This document shows positions 10,713 through 19,740 of a stretch of DNA of 64,000 nucleotides, piece by piece. Below the pieces are notes generated by a model. The model saw nothing but the letters and a program-made list of their open reading frames with translations. It was not told where the DNA came from and made no database searches. Positions within the stretch are counted from its first letter, which is position 1, and every line of letters begins with the position of its first letter. Position numbers and translations under genes: made by a program. The stretch covers positions 1 through 64,000 of the forward strand of contig DATMSM010000068.1 in NCBI GenBank assembly GCA_035565355.1, written 5' to 3'. Origin of the DNA: Ga0074130 sp035565355 (GTDB taxonomy: Bacteria > Pseudomonadota > Gammaproteobacteria > Burkholderiales > Rhodocyclaceae).

Positions 10713-11573
10713 ATGAGCGATTCGTTTCAACGCTTCATCTTCGAGAAACTGGATATCCGCGGCGCCATCGTCCAGCTGGAGACCAGCTGGCAGGGCATGC
10801 AGCACGGCCGCGCCTACCCGCGCCCGGTACTCGAACTGCTGGGGCAGACCACGGCGGTTACCACGTTGATCGGATCGCAGTTGAAGGCACCGGGTCGCCT
10901 GACTTTCCAGCTGCAAGGCGAAGGTCCGGTTTCCCTGCTCGTGGTGGACTGCGATGAACAACTGCGCCTGCGCGGCATGGCCAAGGCCGAGCCTATCCTC
11001 AACGCGACCACTGCAAGCGAACTGATCGGTAACGGTCGGCTGCTGCTGACGCTGCAGACCAACGGCAATCCCAAGCCCTACCAGAGCTTCGTGCCTATCG
11101 AAGGAGACAATGTCTCCGCGATTTTCGAGAACTATCTGGCGCTGTCGGAGCAGCAACCGACCCGCCTCTTCCTGTTCGCCGATGGCGACCGCGCCTGCGG
11201 CCTGTTCCTGCAGAAGTTACCTCAGACGCCGGGGCAGCATGAAGCCGACGAAGATGGCTGGAACCGTGTGCAGCAACTCGCCGCCACGGTGCGCCCCGAC
11301 GAATTCAGCCTACCCGCCGCCGAACTGCTGCACCGCCTCTTCGCCGAAGAAGACGTGCGCCTGTTCGAAGCGCACACTGTCGTCTACCACTGCCCGCGCG
11401 ATGAGGAGAAAGTGAAAGGCGCCCTGCTCTCGATGGGCCGCGACGAAGTGCAGGCCATCCTTGAGGAGCATGGCGAAATCCGCGTGCACGACGACATCTG
11501 CAATCACGAATATGTCTTCGGCGAAGAAGTGCTCGAAGAGCTGTTTCCGACGATACCCCGCCGCTTGCACTGA
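10713..11573 (+). CDS. hslO: Hsp33-family redox chaperone with degenerate zinc centre
   Basis: A 286-residue Hsp33 homologue. In E. coli, Hsp33 is a cytosolic holdase activated when oxidation releases zinc from four conserved cysteines (CxC and CxxC) near the C-terminus. The core fold is intact, with recognisable blocks such as RGAIVQLETSW, LLGQTTAVTTLIGSQLK and EEDVRLFE. In the C-terminal zinc domain only two of the four cysteines remain: Cys227 is kept but its CxC partner is Arg229, and Cys263 is kept but its CxxC partner is Asp260. Classical tetrathiolate zinc binding is therefore not possible. The ATG at 10713 has a good SD (GGAGGGAAAG) supplied by the upstream repeat. Confidence 0.9.
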   Translation: MSDSFQRFIFEKLDIRGAIVQLETSWQGMQHGRAYPRPVLELLGQTTAVTTLIGSQLKAPGRLTFQLQGEGPVSLLVVDCDEQLRLRGMAKAEPILNATTASELIGNGRLLLTLQTNGNPKPYQSFVPIEGDNVSAIFENYLALSEQQPTRLFLFADGDRACGLFLQKLPQTPGQHEADEDGWNRVQQLAATVRPDEFSLPAAELLHRLFAEEDVRLFEAHTVVYHCPRDEEKVKGALLSMGRDEVQAILEEHGEIRVHDDICNHEYVFGEEVLEELFPTIPRRLH

Positions 11574-11576
11574 CGA

Positions 11577-11698
11577 GACTACGAAGAAAGAACGCCTTTC
11601 CGACGGGCCGCCCCGAGGAAAGGCTGCAATAAATATGGAGCCGCATGGCGGCGAACCATGGTCACCCCCTTGCCTGGAAAGGGGGCGGGGGGAATGCA
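11577..11698 (+). repeat. Half copy of the dispersed palindromic repeat, after hslO
   Basis: It starts with CTACGAAGAAA, which equals the centre and right side of the palindrome at 45259-45617, then has GGGCCGCCCC, GGAGCCGCATGGCGG and a CCCCCTT/AAGGGGG hairpin (about 11665-11686) ending in GGGGGGAAT. It fills the gap between hslO and the next gene, and its G-rich end forms that gene's likely ribosome binding site. Confidence 0.75.
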
Positions 11699-12445
11699 TT
11701 GATTGATATTAGCGAAGAAGCCGGCGTGCGCTACCTGCACTTTGGCTCGGACTGGGTGCAGGGCGCCATGCGCATTGCGCGCCCCTGGTCACTGGAGCTC
11801 GATTACACGCGCGAGATGATGACGGCGCTGCTGTTACGGCCCGAGCAGAGCTGGCCGCGCAAAGTGCTGCAGATCGGCCTGGGCGCCGCTTCGGTGACCA
11901 AGTTCCTGTATCGCCATCGTCCCGACTGCAAGATCACCGTAGTGGAAATCGATCCGGCCGTCGTCCCCACCGCCTATCAATACTTCAAGCTGCCGGACGA
12001 TCCGCAACGCATCCACATCGAGATTGCCGACGGCGCCGACTTCGTCATCGCCAACAAGGGCAAGTACGACCTGATCCTGGTCGATGGCTTCGACTCGAAC
12101 GCCCGCGCCGGTCGCCTCGACAGTCTGCCCTTCTACCTCGACTGCAAGTCGCGCCTGACGCGCGACGGCATCATGGCGGTCAACCTGCTGTCGCGCAGCC
12201 GCAAGTTCAAGGCCAGCGTGCAAAGACTCGGCGAAGCTTTCGACGGTCGGGCACTGGCCTTTCCATCCTGCGACAGCGGCAATGCCATCGCCTTCGCCGC
12301 CAACGGGCATGCAGTCGAACAGACCCTGGACGAACTCAAGGAAAGCGCGCGCGAACTCAAGACGGCAAGCGGCCTCAACCTGCTGCCGACGATTACGCGC
12401 ATCGAACGCACCAGCTATTGCGCCGGTGGCGTGTTCAGCCTCTAA
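11699..12445 (+). CDS. Spermidine synthase-like methyltransferase-fold protein
   Basis: A product of about 248 residues with the spermine/spermidine synthase fold. The nucleotide-binding motif is VLQIGLGAASVTKFL, the acidic residue is in ITVVEIDPAVV, and ILVDGFDSNARAGRL corresponds to the aminopropyl-acceptor loop. The usual N-terminal beta-barrel is short, so it may be a SpeE-like protein with another substrate. The start is uncertain: TTG 11699 lies directly after a GGGGGGAAT ribosome-binding-like end of a repeat, while ATG 11645 would put repeat sequence into the protein. Downstream it converges with the RND adaptor gene. Confidence 0.75.
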   Translation: MIDISEEAGVRYLHFGSDWVQGAMRIARPWSLELDYTREMMTALLLRPEQSWPRKVLQIGLGAASVTKFLYRHRPDCKITVVEIDPAVVPTAYQYFKLPDDPQRIHIEIADGADFVIANKGKYDLILVDGFDSNARAGRLDSLPFYLDCKSRLTRDGIMAVNLLSRSRKFKASVQRLGEAFDGRALAFPSCDSGNAIAFAANGHAVEQTLDELKESARELKTASGLNLLPTITRIERTSYCAGGVFSL

Positions 12446-12455
12446 GGACTGAATC

Positions 12456-13691
12456 TTACTGCGACGCCTTCTCTGCAGCTGGCTTCTCTCCAGCTGGCTT
12501 TTCGCTCACGATACGGACCGAATCGCCCTCCGCCAGTGAATCCGGTGGATTGATGATGACCTGCTGAGTAGCGTCAAGGCCACTGATCTCGACGCGCGCA
12601 CCGAGCTCACGCTGAATGCGCACCGGTACCAGGCGCACGCGGCCCTCGCCCTCGACCAAGGCGACATGAATGCCGTTGGCGCGGAACAGCAGAGCATTGC
12701 CGGGCAAGCTCAGCGCTTGCGGGCCTTCGCCCTTGGATTCAATCGCCACCTGCACAAACGCCCCCGGCAGCAGGCGCCCGTCCGGATTGGGCAGGTTGAC
12801 CTCGACCTGCAGGGTGCGCGTCTGGGTGTCAATGGCACCGGCGCTGCGCACGATCTTGCCGACAAACTCCTCGCCGGGCAGCTCGCGCAGCGTAACTACC
12901 GCCGCATCGCCCGTGCGTATGCGTGCGGCATAGCTCTGCGGTACATAGATGTAGACGCGCAGCGGATCGTTCTTGGCCAGCATGAAGAGCAGGCGACTGC
13001 CGCCGCCGGCATCGACGAGGCTGCCAATATCGATATTGCGGCGCGTCACCACACCGGAGAAAGGCGCGACAATGCGGCTGTAGCCCAGCTGCTCCTGCAG
13101 GCGGCGCATGGAGGCGGTCGCGGCAGCCTCGGCGGCAGTCGCCACGGCCAGCGCATTGCGCCGCTCCTCCATTTCCTGTTGCGACACGGCGTTGCTCTTG
13201 CGCAGCGCGTCCCAGCGCTCGAAGGAACTGCGCGCCAGTTGTACATTGTTGGCGGCCTGAATCTGCACAGCCTTCGCTTCCTGTACTTGCTGCGCCAGTT
13301 CCGGCGTATCGATCACGGCCAGCAGCTCGCCTTGCTTGACGGTATCGCCGATGTCCTTGAGCCAGCGCGACACGTAACCATTGTTGCGCGCATAGATCGG
13401 TGCCTCGGTATAACCCTGCAGCGTGCCCGGCAGGCGCAGTTGGCTGTCGCCGCTGGCCGGCTTGGGCGTCACCACCTTGACGTAGCGCACACCCTGCGCG
13501 CGCGCCACATCCGCCAGGGCGGAAGCCTGGCTCACGCGCAGGCCGATCACCACCAGCGATGCGGCTGCCAGCAGGCCGAGGCCGATCAGGGCGGCCTTGC
13601 GTGCACGCTTCAGCATGCGCACGCGCTGCACGCCCGGCGGCAGGCTGCGTATGCCCAGCTCGGCATGGCGCTGATTCGACTTGTCCGACAT
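12456..13691 (-). CDS. RND efflux periplasmic adaptor (membrane fusion protein)
   Basis: Links an inner-membrane RND pump to an outer-membrane channel. The 411-residue protein has a basic N-terminus and one membrane anchor (about residues 30-52), a lipoyl-like half (YVSRWLKDIGDTVKQGELLAVID), a helical hairpin (residues about 110-190), a second lipoyl half (IVAPFSGVVTRRNIDIGSLV) and a beta-barrel (ARIRTGDAAVVTL). The tail is Lys/Glu/Ala-rich. The ATG at 13691 follows GGAAGGAAAAC. It lies directly after the pump gene on the same strand with almost no gap, so the order is pump then adaptor. No TolC-like gene is present in the window. Confidence 0.92.
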   Translation of the reverse strand: MSDKSNQRHAELGIRSLPPGVQRVRMLKRARKAALIGLGLLAAASLVVIGLRVSQASALADVARAQGVRYVKVVTPKPASGDSQLRLPGTLQGYTEAPIYARNNGYVSRWLKDIGDTVKQGELLAVIDTPELAQQVQEAKAVQIQAANNVQLARSSFERWDALRKSNAVSQQEMEERRNALAVATAAEAAATASMRRLQEQLGYSRIVAPFSGVVTRRNIDIGSLVDAGGGSRLLFMLAKNDPLRVYIYVPQSYAARIRTGDAAVVTLRELPGEEFVGKIVRSAGAIDTQTRTLQVEVNLPNPDGRLLPGAFVQVAIESKGEGPQALSLPGNALLFRANGIHVALVEGEGRVRLVPVRIQRELGARVEISGLDATQQVIINPPDSLAEGDSVRIVSEKPAGEKPAAEKASQ

Positions 13692-13692
13692 A

Positions 13693-16600
13693 TCAATGTT
13701 TTCCTTCCGGAGTGAGAGGCTCGATGGCAGCGCGGCGCTGCAGGCGCTGGTGGACTTCGGCAAACACCAGCGGCACAAAGATCAAGGTCGACAGCGTGGC
13801 GAACAACAAGCCGCCGATGGCAGCACGCCCCAACGGCGCATTCTGCTCGCCGCCCTCACCCAGGCCCAGCGCCATGGGCAGCATGCCGAGAATCATCGCC
13901 AGCGCCGTCATCAGCACCGGGCGCAGGCGGGTGGCGCCCGCTTCCAGCGCCGCCGACAGGGGCGGCTCGCCCTCGCGCAGGCGCTTGCGTGCGAAAGACA
14001 CCATCAGGATGCTGTTCGCCGTCGCCACCCCCATGGTCATGATGGCCCCGGTCATGGCCGGCACGCTGAGCGTGGTGCCGGTCAGGAACAGCATCCAGGC
14101 AATACCGGCGAGCGCTGCCGGCAGGGCGGTAATGATGATGAAGGGGTCGACCCAGGACTGGAAGTTGACCACGATAAGCAGATACACCAGCACGATGGCG
14201 CCCGCCAGGCCGATGCCCAGGCCGACGAAGGAGCTCTTCATGGTCTGCACCTGGCCACGCATGGCGATGCTGGAACCCTTGGCCAGACGCGGCTTGAGCT
14301 CTTCAATGGCCTGCTCCACCGCGGCCGCCACCGAACCCAGATCGCGGCCGCTGACACTGACATACAGATCGACCACGGGGCTGAGGTTGTAGCGCGAGAC
14401 CACGGCCTGCTCGCGGCCGGTCTCAGTCTGCACGAGGTTGCCGAGCAGTTGCGTTGGCGTGGCCGGATTGCCGCTGCCGACCGGAATCTGCATCAGCGCA
14501 TCGAGCGAGTCGAAGCGATACTGCGGTGTCTGCACCGACAGCTGATAGGAAACGCCGTTCTTCGGATCCAGCCAGAAAGCCGGTGCCGTCTGGAAGCTGC
14601 CGGACAGCGGCACCAGGACGTTCTGCGCAACATTGGCGGCTGACAGGCCCATCTGCTGCAGCTGGCTGCGCTCCATGTTGAAGCGCATCACCGGCTGGTC
14701 GATGCGCTGATGGATGTGTACATCCACCGCCCCCGGGATCTTCTGCACCCGGCGCTGCAGCTCGGCTGCCAATGCATAGTTCTCGTGCAGATTGTTGCCG
14801 CTGAACTGCACGTCGATGGCGGCCGGCAGGCCGAAGTTGAGGATCTGCGTCACCACATCGGCCGGCTGGAAGAAGAACTCAATGCCTGGGAAGCGCTGCG
14901 GCAATTCGCGGCGCAGCTTGTTCGCATACTCCTCGCTGGGCGCGTGGCCGGGCTTGAGCGCAATCAGCGTCTCTCCGTCGAGCGTGCCTATGGTGCCGGC
15001 GTTGCTGTAGGAAAGATTAATGCCGCTGTAGGGCAGGCCAAGGTTGTCGAGCAAGGTGCCCAGCTCCTCGGCCGGAATGATCTCGCGGATGGCGGCGTTG
15101 ATGAGATCGGCGTGGCGGGCGGTCTCCTCGATGCGGGTGCCGGTCGGCATACGGAAGTGCAGGCGAATCTGGCCGGCATCCAGGCTGGGAAAAAAGTCGC
15201 GGCCGAGCTGAGTGTACAAGCCTGTGGACAGCACGCAGAAGCCGAGGAACAGCGGCGCGAAAACGCGCCGGCGCGGCAGCAACGCGCTGAGCAGATTGAT
15301 ATAGCCGCCGCGCATCTGCTCGAAGCGCGCATCGAAGCTGCGATACACGCGCTGCAACAGGCTGGGCTTGGCGTCGGCCGAGGGCGCCGCATGATTGCGC
15401 ATGAACAACATGACCAGCGTCGGAATCAGGGTGCGCGACAGCACATAGGAGGCCAGCATCGCAAACATCACCGCTTCGGCCAGCGGCACGAAGAGATAGC
15501 GGGCCACGCCGGTGAGGAAGAACATGGGCACGAACACGATGCAGATACTGAGCGTGGACACCAGCGTCGGAATGGCGATCTCTCCCGCTCCTTCGCGCAC
15601 GGCGGTTTCGAGATCGTGGCCAAGATGCAGGTAGCGCTCGATGTTCTCTATGGTCACAGTCGCGTCATCGACGAGAATGCCAACCGCCAGTGCCAGACCG
15701 CCGAGGGTCATGATGTTGATGGTTTCGCCGAGCGCGTACAGGGCCAGGATGGAGCACAACACCGACAGCGGAATGGAGATGGCGATGATGCAGGTGCTGC
15801 GCCAGTTGCCGAGGAAGACCAGGATCATGATCGCAGTCAGGCAGGCGGCAATCAGGCCTTCGTGCACCACGCTGCTGATGGCGGCCTCCACGAAGACGGA
15901 CTGGTCGAACAGCGGCGTCACCGTCACATCGTCCGGCAGCGTCGGGAGCACCTCCTCCAGCTTGGCGCGCAACGAACTGACGATGTCCAGGGTCGAGGCG
16001 CTGCCGTTCTTCAGCACCGACAGCAACACGCCGCGCTCGCCGTCCTTGCGGATGATATTGGTCTGATTGACGAAGCCGTCGCGCACGCGCGCAACCTCGC
16101 CGAGGTAGGTGGTGGCGCCATTGACGGTGCGCACCGGCAGATCGTTGAGCTCCTCGATAAGCTGCGGCGAACCGTTCATCTTGACGGTGTACTCGGTCTC
16201 GCCTACCTTGGCCGTGCCGCCCGGCAGGATCAGATTCTGCACGCTGATGGCATTGACCACATCGGTCGCCGACAAGCCCTTGGCCTGCAGCGCCTGCGGA
16301 TCGAGGTCTACCGAGATGACGCGGTTCTTGCCGCCGTAGGGGAAGGGAATCGCGACACCGGGGATGGTCACGAGGCGCGGCCGGAGAAAGTTCACCGCCG
16401 TATCGAAGACGCGCTGCTCCGGCAAGGCGGTACTGGAAAGGCCGAGCTGGATGACGGGCACACTCGAGGCCGAATACTTGATGATCAGCGGCGGCGTCGC
16501 GCCCGAGGGCAGCTGGCGCAACATGGTCTGCACGACGGAAGTGACCTGGGCCAGCGCCGTCTGGATGTTCGCGCCCGGCTGGAAGAAGATCTTGATCACG

Positions 16601-16869
16601 GCCACACCCGCCAGCGAGCGCGACTCGATGTGCTCGATGTCGTTGACCGTGGTGGTCAGCGAGCGCTCGTTGATGGCCGTGATGCGCTGCCCCATCTCCT
16701 GCGCTGACAGGCCGTTGTAGTTCCAGATGATGCTGATCACCGGAATATCGATTTCCGGAAAGATGTCGGTGGACATCCGCATCAGCGCAAGCGGGGCCGA
16801 CAGGAAGATCAGCAGCGCCATCACCAGAAAGGTGTAGGGGCGCCGCAGGGCGATATCAACTATCCACAT
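13693..16869 (-). CDS. RND-family multidrug efflux pump, HAE1 type
   Basis: A 1058-residue inner-membrane proton-driven pump with the standard 12-helix layout and two large periplasmic loops. The proton-relay aspartates are visible in GILVDDATVTIENIERY (TM4, near residue 410). The N-terminus (MWIVDIALRRPYTFLVMALLIF) and the FPEIDIPVI stretch are typical of the family. The substrate is unknown; the HAE1 subgroup exports hydrophobic drugs. It is the first gene of the pump-adaptor operon. Its promoter must lie in the roughly 200 bp shared with the divergent GST gene. Confidence 0.92.
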   Translation of the reverse strand: MWIVDIALRRPYTFLVMALLIFLSAPLALMRMSTDIFPEIDIPVISIIWNYNGLSAQEMGQRITAINERSLTTTVNDIEHIESRSLAGVAVIKIFFQPGANIQTALAQVTSVVQTMLRQLPSGATPPLIIKYSASSVPVIQLGLSSTALPEQRVFDTAVNFLRPRLVTIPGVAIPFPYGGKNRVISVDLDPQALQAKGLSATDVVNAISVQNLILPGGTAKVGETEYTVKMNGSPQLIEELNDLPVRTVNGATTYLGEVARVRDGFVNQTNIIRKDGERGVLLSVLKNGSASTLDIVSSLRAKLEEVLPTLPDDVTVTPLFDQSVFVEAAISSVVHEGLIAACLTAIMILVFLGNWRSTCIIAISIPLSVLCSILALYALGETINIMTLGGLALAVGILVDDATVTIENIERYLHLGHDLETAVREGAGEIAIPTLVSTLSICIVFVPMFFLTGVARYLFVPLAEAVMFAMLASYVLSRTLIPTLVMLFMRNHAAPSADAKPSLLQRVYRSFDARFEQMRGGYINLLSALLPRRRVFAPLFLGFCVLSTGLYTQLGRDFFPSLDAGQIRLHFRMPTGTRIEETARHADLINAAIREIIPAEELGTLLDNLGLPYSGINLSYSNAGTIGTLDGETLIALKPGHAPSEEYANKLRRELPQRFPGIEFFFQPADVVTQILNFGLPAAIDVQFSGNNLHENYALAAELQRRVQKIPGAVDVHIHQRIDQPVMRFNMERSQLQQMGLSAANVAQNVLVPLSGSFQTAPAFWLDPKNGVSYQLSVQTPQYRFDSLDALMQIPVGSGNPATPTQLLGNLVQTETGREQAVVSRYNLSPVVDLYVSVSGRDLGSVAAAVEQAIEELKPRLAKGSSIAMRGQVQTMKSSFVGLGIGLAGAIVLVYLLIVVNFQSWVDPFIIITALPAALAGIAWMLFLTGTTLSVPAMTGAIMTMGVATANSILMVSFARKRLREGEPPLSAALEAGATRLRPVLMTALAMILGMLPMALGLGEGGEQNAPLGRAAIGGLLFATLSTLIFVPLVFAEVHQRLQRRAAIEPLTPEGKH

Positions 16870-17072
16870 CCGGAGGCGTCGGTGGTCGGTTTAAGGGCAG
16901 AGGGCTGGCGAATCAGGGGGCGGGGCCTGAAGCCGCTGCATAATGATAGGGGCATTCCTCTGCGGCACGCGTACAAACCTCCTCTTGCACCGCAGGATCG
17001 TTGTATGCATGCTGTAGCCATCCGCCTTCCGGAAAAACAGCCTTTTACAAACCAGCCAACGGAGACCTCCCG

Positions 17073-17681
17073 ATGAAACTCTATTACACCCCCGGCACCT
17101 GCTCCACCGTCCCGCGCATCCTGCTCGCCGAGGCCGGTATTGCCTGCGAACAGGAGGCCGTGAGCTTCAAGACCCGGCAGACCGCCAGCGGCGCCGATTA
17201 TCTGCAGATCAACCCGAACGGCTATGTGCCGGCCCTGCAGCTGGACGACGGCACCATCCTGACCGAAGGGCCGGCCATCGATCAGTACATCGCCGACCTG
17301 GCTCCGAACGCGAAGCTGGCGCCGGCCAATGGCACGCCCGAACGCTACAAGCTGCAAAGCTGGCTCAACTACATCGCTACCGAACTGCACAAGGGCGGCT
17401 ACAGCGCCCTGTTCGACCGCGGCGCACCCGATGAGTGGAAGGACGCCGTCCGCACCAAGCTGTCCAAGCGCCTCGCCCACGTCGATGCCGCACTGGCCGA
17501 CACGCCCTATCTGCTGGGTGACGATTTCGGTGCTGCCGACGCTTACCTGTTCGTGGTGCTGGGCTGGAGCGGCCTGGTCAACGTCGATCTGAGCAGCTTC
17601 GCCAACCTGAACGCGTTTGCCGAACGCGTTGCCGCGCGCCCCTCGGTGCAGGCAGTCAAGGCGGCGGACACAAAGAAGTAA
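17073..17681 (+). CDS. Glutathione S-transferase
   Basis: A 202-residue beta-class-like GST. The N-terminal thioredoxin-like domain has MKLYYTPGTCSTVPRILL, with the candidate catalytic Cys in the TPGTCS loop, and the conserved NPNGYVPALQLDDGTILTEGPAI (cis-Pro and glutathione-binding Glu). The helical C-terminal domain contains LLGDDFGAADAYLF. It probably conjugates or reduces electrophiles in the cytoplasm. ATG 17073 has GGAGACC upstream. It ends at a strong terminator. Confidence 0.93.
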   Translation: MKLYYTPGTCSTVPRILLAEAGIACEQEAVSFKTRQTASGADYLQINPNGYVPALQLDDGTILTEGPAIDQYIADLAPNAKLAPANGTPERYKLQSWLNYIATELHKGGYSALFDRGAPDEWKDAVRTKLSKRLAHVDAALADTPYLLGDDFGAADAYLFVVLGWSGLVNVDLSSFANLNAFAERVAARPSVQAVKAADTKK

Positions 17682-17701
17682 GCCCCACGCTGTCTACGAA
17701 A

Positions 17702-17728
17702 AAGCCCGGCAACTGCCGGGCTTTTTTG
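17702..17728 (+). terminator. Terminator after the GST gene
   Basis: A perfect GC-rich stem (AAGCCCGGC with GCCGGGCTT) is followed by a run of six T. Confidence 0.9.
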
Positions 17729-17942
17729 TGTCTGCGCGCCGGAGAAAAGCACAGGTGCCGTCACCGCATCTCGCGTTCAAGTTCAAAAAATCCAATAAAA
17801 CATGCAGATAGAAAAAAGGACGCGCAAACAATTGCAATCTCCCCAAGTCATCGTTAGGATTGCACGCACATACTATTGATATATCAGTCGTATGCGCCAT
17901 GACCTTTGGCAGAAGGTCCTTATCCACCATGAGGAGTTGCAT

Positions 17943-19676
17943 ATGTCGTTCCCCTATTCACGCAGCCTGCTTGCGCTTGCCTGCCTGTCCGCTATGTCGG
18001 CACAGGCCTTTGAAACCACCGGCAAGTACTGCAACACGCCATCCCGTTGTCTGACCCCGGTCAGCACCCAGGGCATGGTCACCACGTCCAATCACTTGGC
18101 TACCCAAGCCGGCCTGGAGGCCTTGCGCAACGGCGGCAATGCCATTGACGCCGCCATCGCCGCCGCCTCCACCCTGGCCGTTGTCTATCCGCAGATGAAC
18201 ACCATCGGCGGCGACAATTTCTGGCTGATCTACAACGCCAAGACCGGCGAGATGCGTGCGCTTAACGCCAGCGGACGTTCCGGCGAAAAGGCTAGCATCG
18301 ACTTCTACAAGAGCAAGGGCTACAGCAAGATTCCGGCGCGTGGCTATCTGTCCGCCAACACGGTGCCCGGCGTCATCTCCGGCTGGGATGCCGCGTACCG
18401 CTACGGCAAGACCAGCATGGGCACGCAGCTCAGCTGGTCGCAGCTGATGGGCAGCGCGATCGGCTATGCGCAGAAGGGCTTTGCGGTATCTCCCTCCATG
18501 CACAAGTGGTCGCAGATCAACGTCGCCACCAATGATCAGGAGTTCCGCAATCTGCAGCGCTTCGATGGCTTCAAGCAGACCTATCTGAAGCCCGACGGCA
18601 GCGTCTATGCGGTCGGCGAAATCTTCAAGCAGCCGGACCTGGCCAAGACCCTGAAACTGATCGCGAAGGACGGCGCCTCGGCCTTCTACACGGGCCCCAT
18701 TGCCAAGCAGATTGTCAGCGATCTGCAGAAGAACGGTGGCGTGCTGACGCTGAACGACTTCGCCAACCACAAGGCCGACTGGGTCAAGCCGTTGAACGTG
18801 CCCTATCGTGATACGGTCGCCTACAACCTGCCGCCCAACACGCAGGGCATGGCCGCACTCGGGATACTCAATGTCCTCAACAACTTCGATGTCAAGAGCA
18901 CCGGTGAAGGCACGGCCGATCACTATCACCTGATCATCGAGGCCACCAAGGAAGCCTTCGCCGACCGCGACAAGTACCTCACCGACCCGGACTTCAACAA
19001 GATCCCGGTCGACTTCCTGCTCTCCAAGCAACATGGCATGGACCAGGCCAAGCGCATCCAGATGGCAAGTGCAGCCAACTCGGTCAAGCCGCTCGACCCC
19101 AAGGGCGACACGATCTGGTTGGGCGTGGTGGACAAGGACGGCAACGCCGTTTCCCTGATCCAGAGCGTCTATCACGACTTCGGCTCGGGCATCGTGCCGG
19201 CCGGTACGGGCGTGCTGCTGCAGAACCGTGGCAGCTTCTTCTCACTCGATTCGGAGCACATCAACCGTCTTGAGCCGAAGAAGCGCACCTTCCATACGCT
19301 CAACCCTGCCATGCTTCTGAAGAACGGCAAGCCGCTGCTGGTGTACGGCACCATGGGTGGCGAAGGGCAGCCACAGACGCAAGCCGCCATCGTCACTCGT
19401 ATCGTGGACTTCGGCATGTCACCGCAGGACGCCATCAACGGCCCGCGCTGGCTGCACGGCCGTACCTGGGGCGCCGCCTCGAATGATCTGAAGATCGAGG
19501 GCCGCGTGCCGACCAGCGTCAGCGAAGAACTGACGCGTCGCGGTCATCCGATCAAGGTCGTCGAAGACTATACCGACACCATGGGTCACGCCGGTGCGAT
19601 CTGGATCGACCCCGCCAGCGGTGTTCGCTACGGCGCCACCGACCCGCGCAGCGACGGTGCAGCCGCCGGATACTAA
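17943..19676 (+). CDS. Gamma-glutamyltransferase family protein, exported
   Basis: A 577-residue N-terminal-nucleophile hydrolase that should self-cleave into two subunits and hydrolyse or transfer gamma-glutamyl or related acyl groups in the periplasm. The signal peptide is MSFPYSRSLLALACLSAMSA with a cut after AQA. The conserved GGNAIDAAIAAASTLAV block is near residue 60. The nucleophile is Thr390 in GDTIWLGVVDKDGN, which aligns with Thr391 of E. coli Ggt; the residues after it (Ile-Trp-Leu) differ from the classic Thr-His-Tyr, as in acylase-like relatives. Substrate is therefore open. ATG 17943 has GAGGAG upstream. Confidence 0.9.
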   Translation: MSFPYSRSLLALACLSAMSAQAFETTGKYCNTPSRCLTPVSTQGMVTTSNHLATQAGLEALRNGGNAIDAAIAAASTLAVVYPQMNTIGGDNFWLIYNAKTGEMRALNASGRSGEKASIDFYKSKGYSKIPARGYLSANTVPGVISGWDAAYRYGKTSMGTQLSWSQLMGSAIGYAQKGFAVSPSMHKWSQINVATNDQEFRNLQRFDGFKQTYLKPDGSVYAVGEIFKQPDLAKTLKLIAKDGASAFYTGPIAKQIVSDLQKNGGVLTLNDFANHKADWVKPLNVPYRDTVAYNLPPNTQGMAALGILNVLNNFDVKSTGEGTADHYHLIIEATKEAFADRDKYLTDPDFNKIPVDFLLSKQHGMDQAKRIQMASAANSVKPLDPKGDTIWLGVVDKDGNAVSLIQSVYHDFGSGIVPAGTGVLLQNRGSFFSLDSEHINRLEPKKRTFHTLNPAMLLKNGKPLLVYGTMGGEGQPQTQAAIVTRIVDFGMSPQDAINGPRWLHGRTWGAASNDLKIEGRVPTSVSEELTRRGHPIKVVEDYTDTMGHAGAIWIDPASGVRYGATDPRSDGAAAGY

Positions 19677-19704
19677 GTCGTACTAGCTTCTAGGCAGCAT
19701 CTTC

Positions 19705-19737
19705 ATCGGCCCCGCCCTGCGGGGCCGATGTCTTTTC
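19705..19737 (+). terminator. Terminator after the gamma-glutamyltransferase gene
   Basis: A 10-bp stem (19705-19714 with 19720-19729) is followed by TGTCTTTTCT. It separates the gene from the convergent OYE gene. Confidence 0.85.
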
Positions 19738-19740
19738 TAC

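Noticed and set aside
14710..16707. A 665-codon open frame on the plus strand
   Set aside because: It is antisense to the RND pump gene, and its translation is rich in His, Gln, Arg and Gly with no domain; it results from the GC-rich third positions of the real gene.
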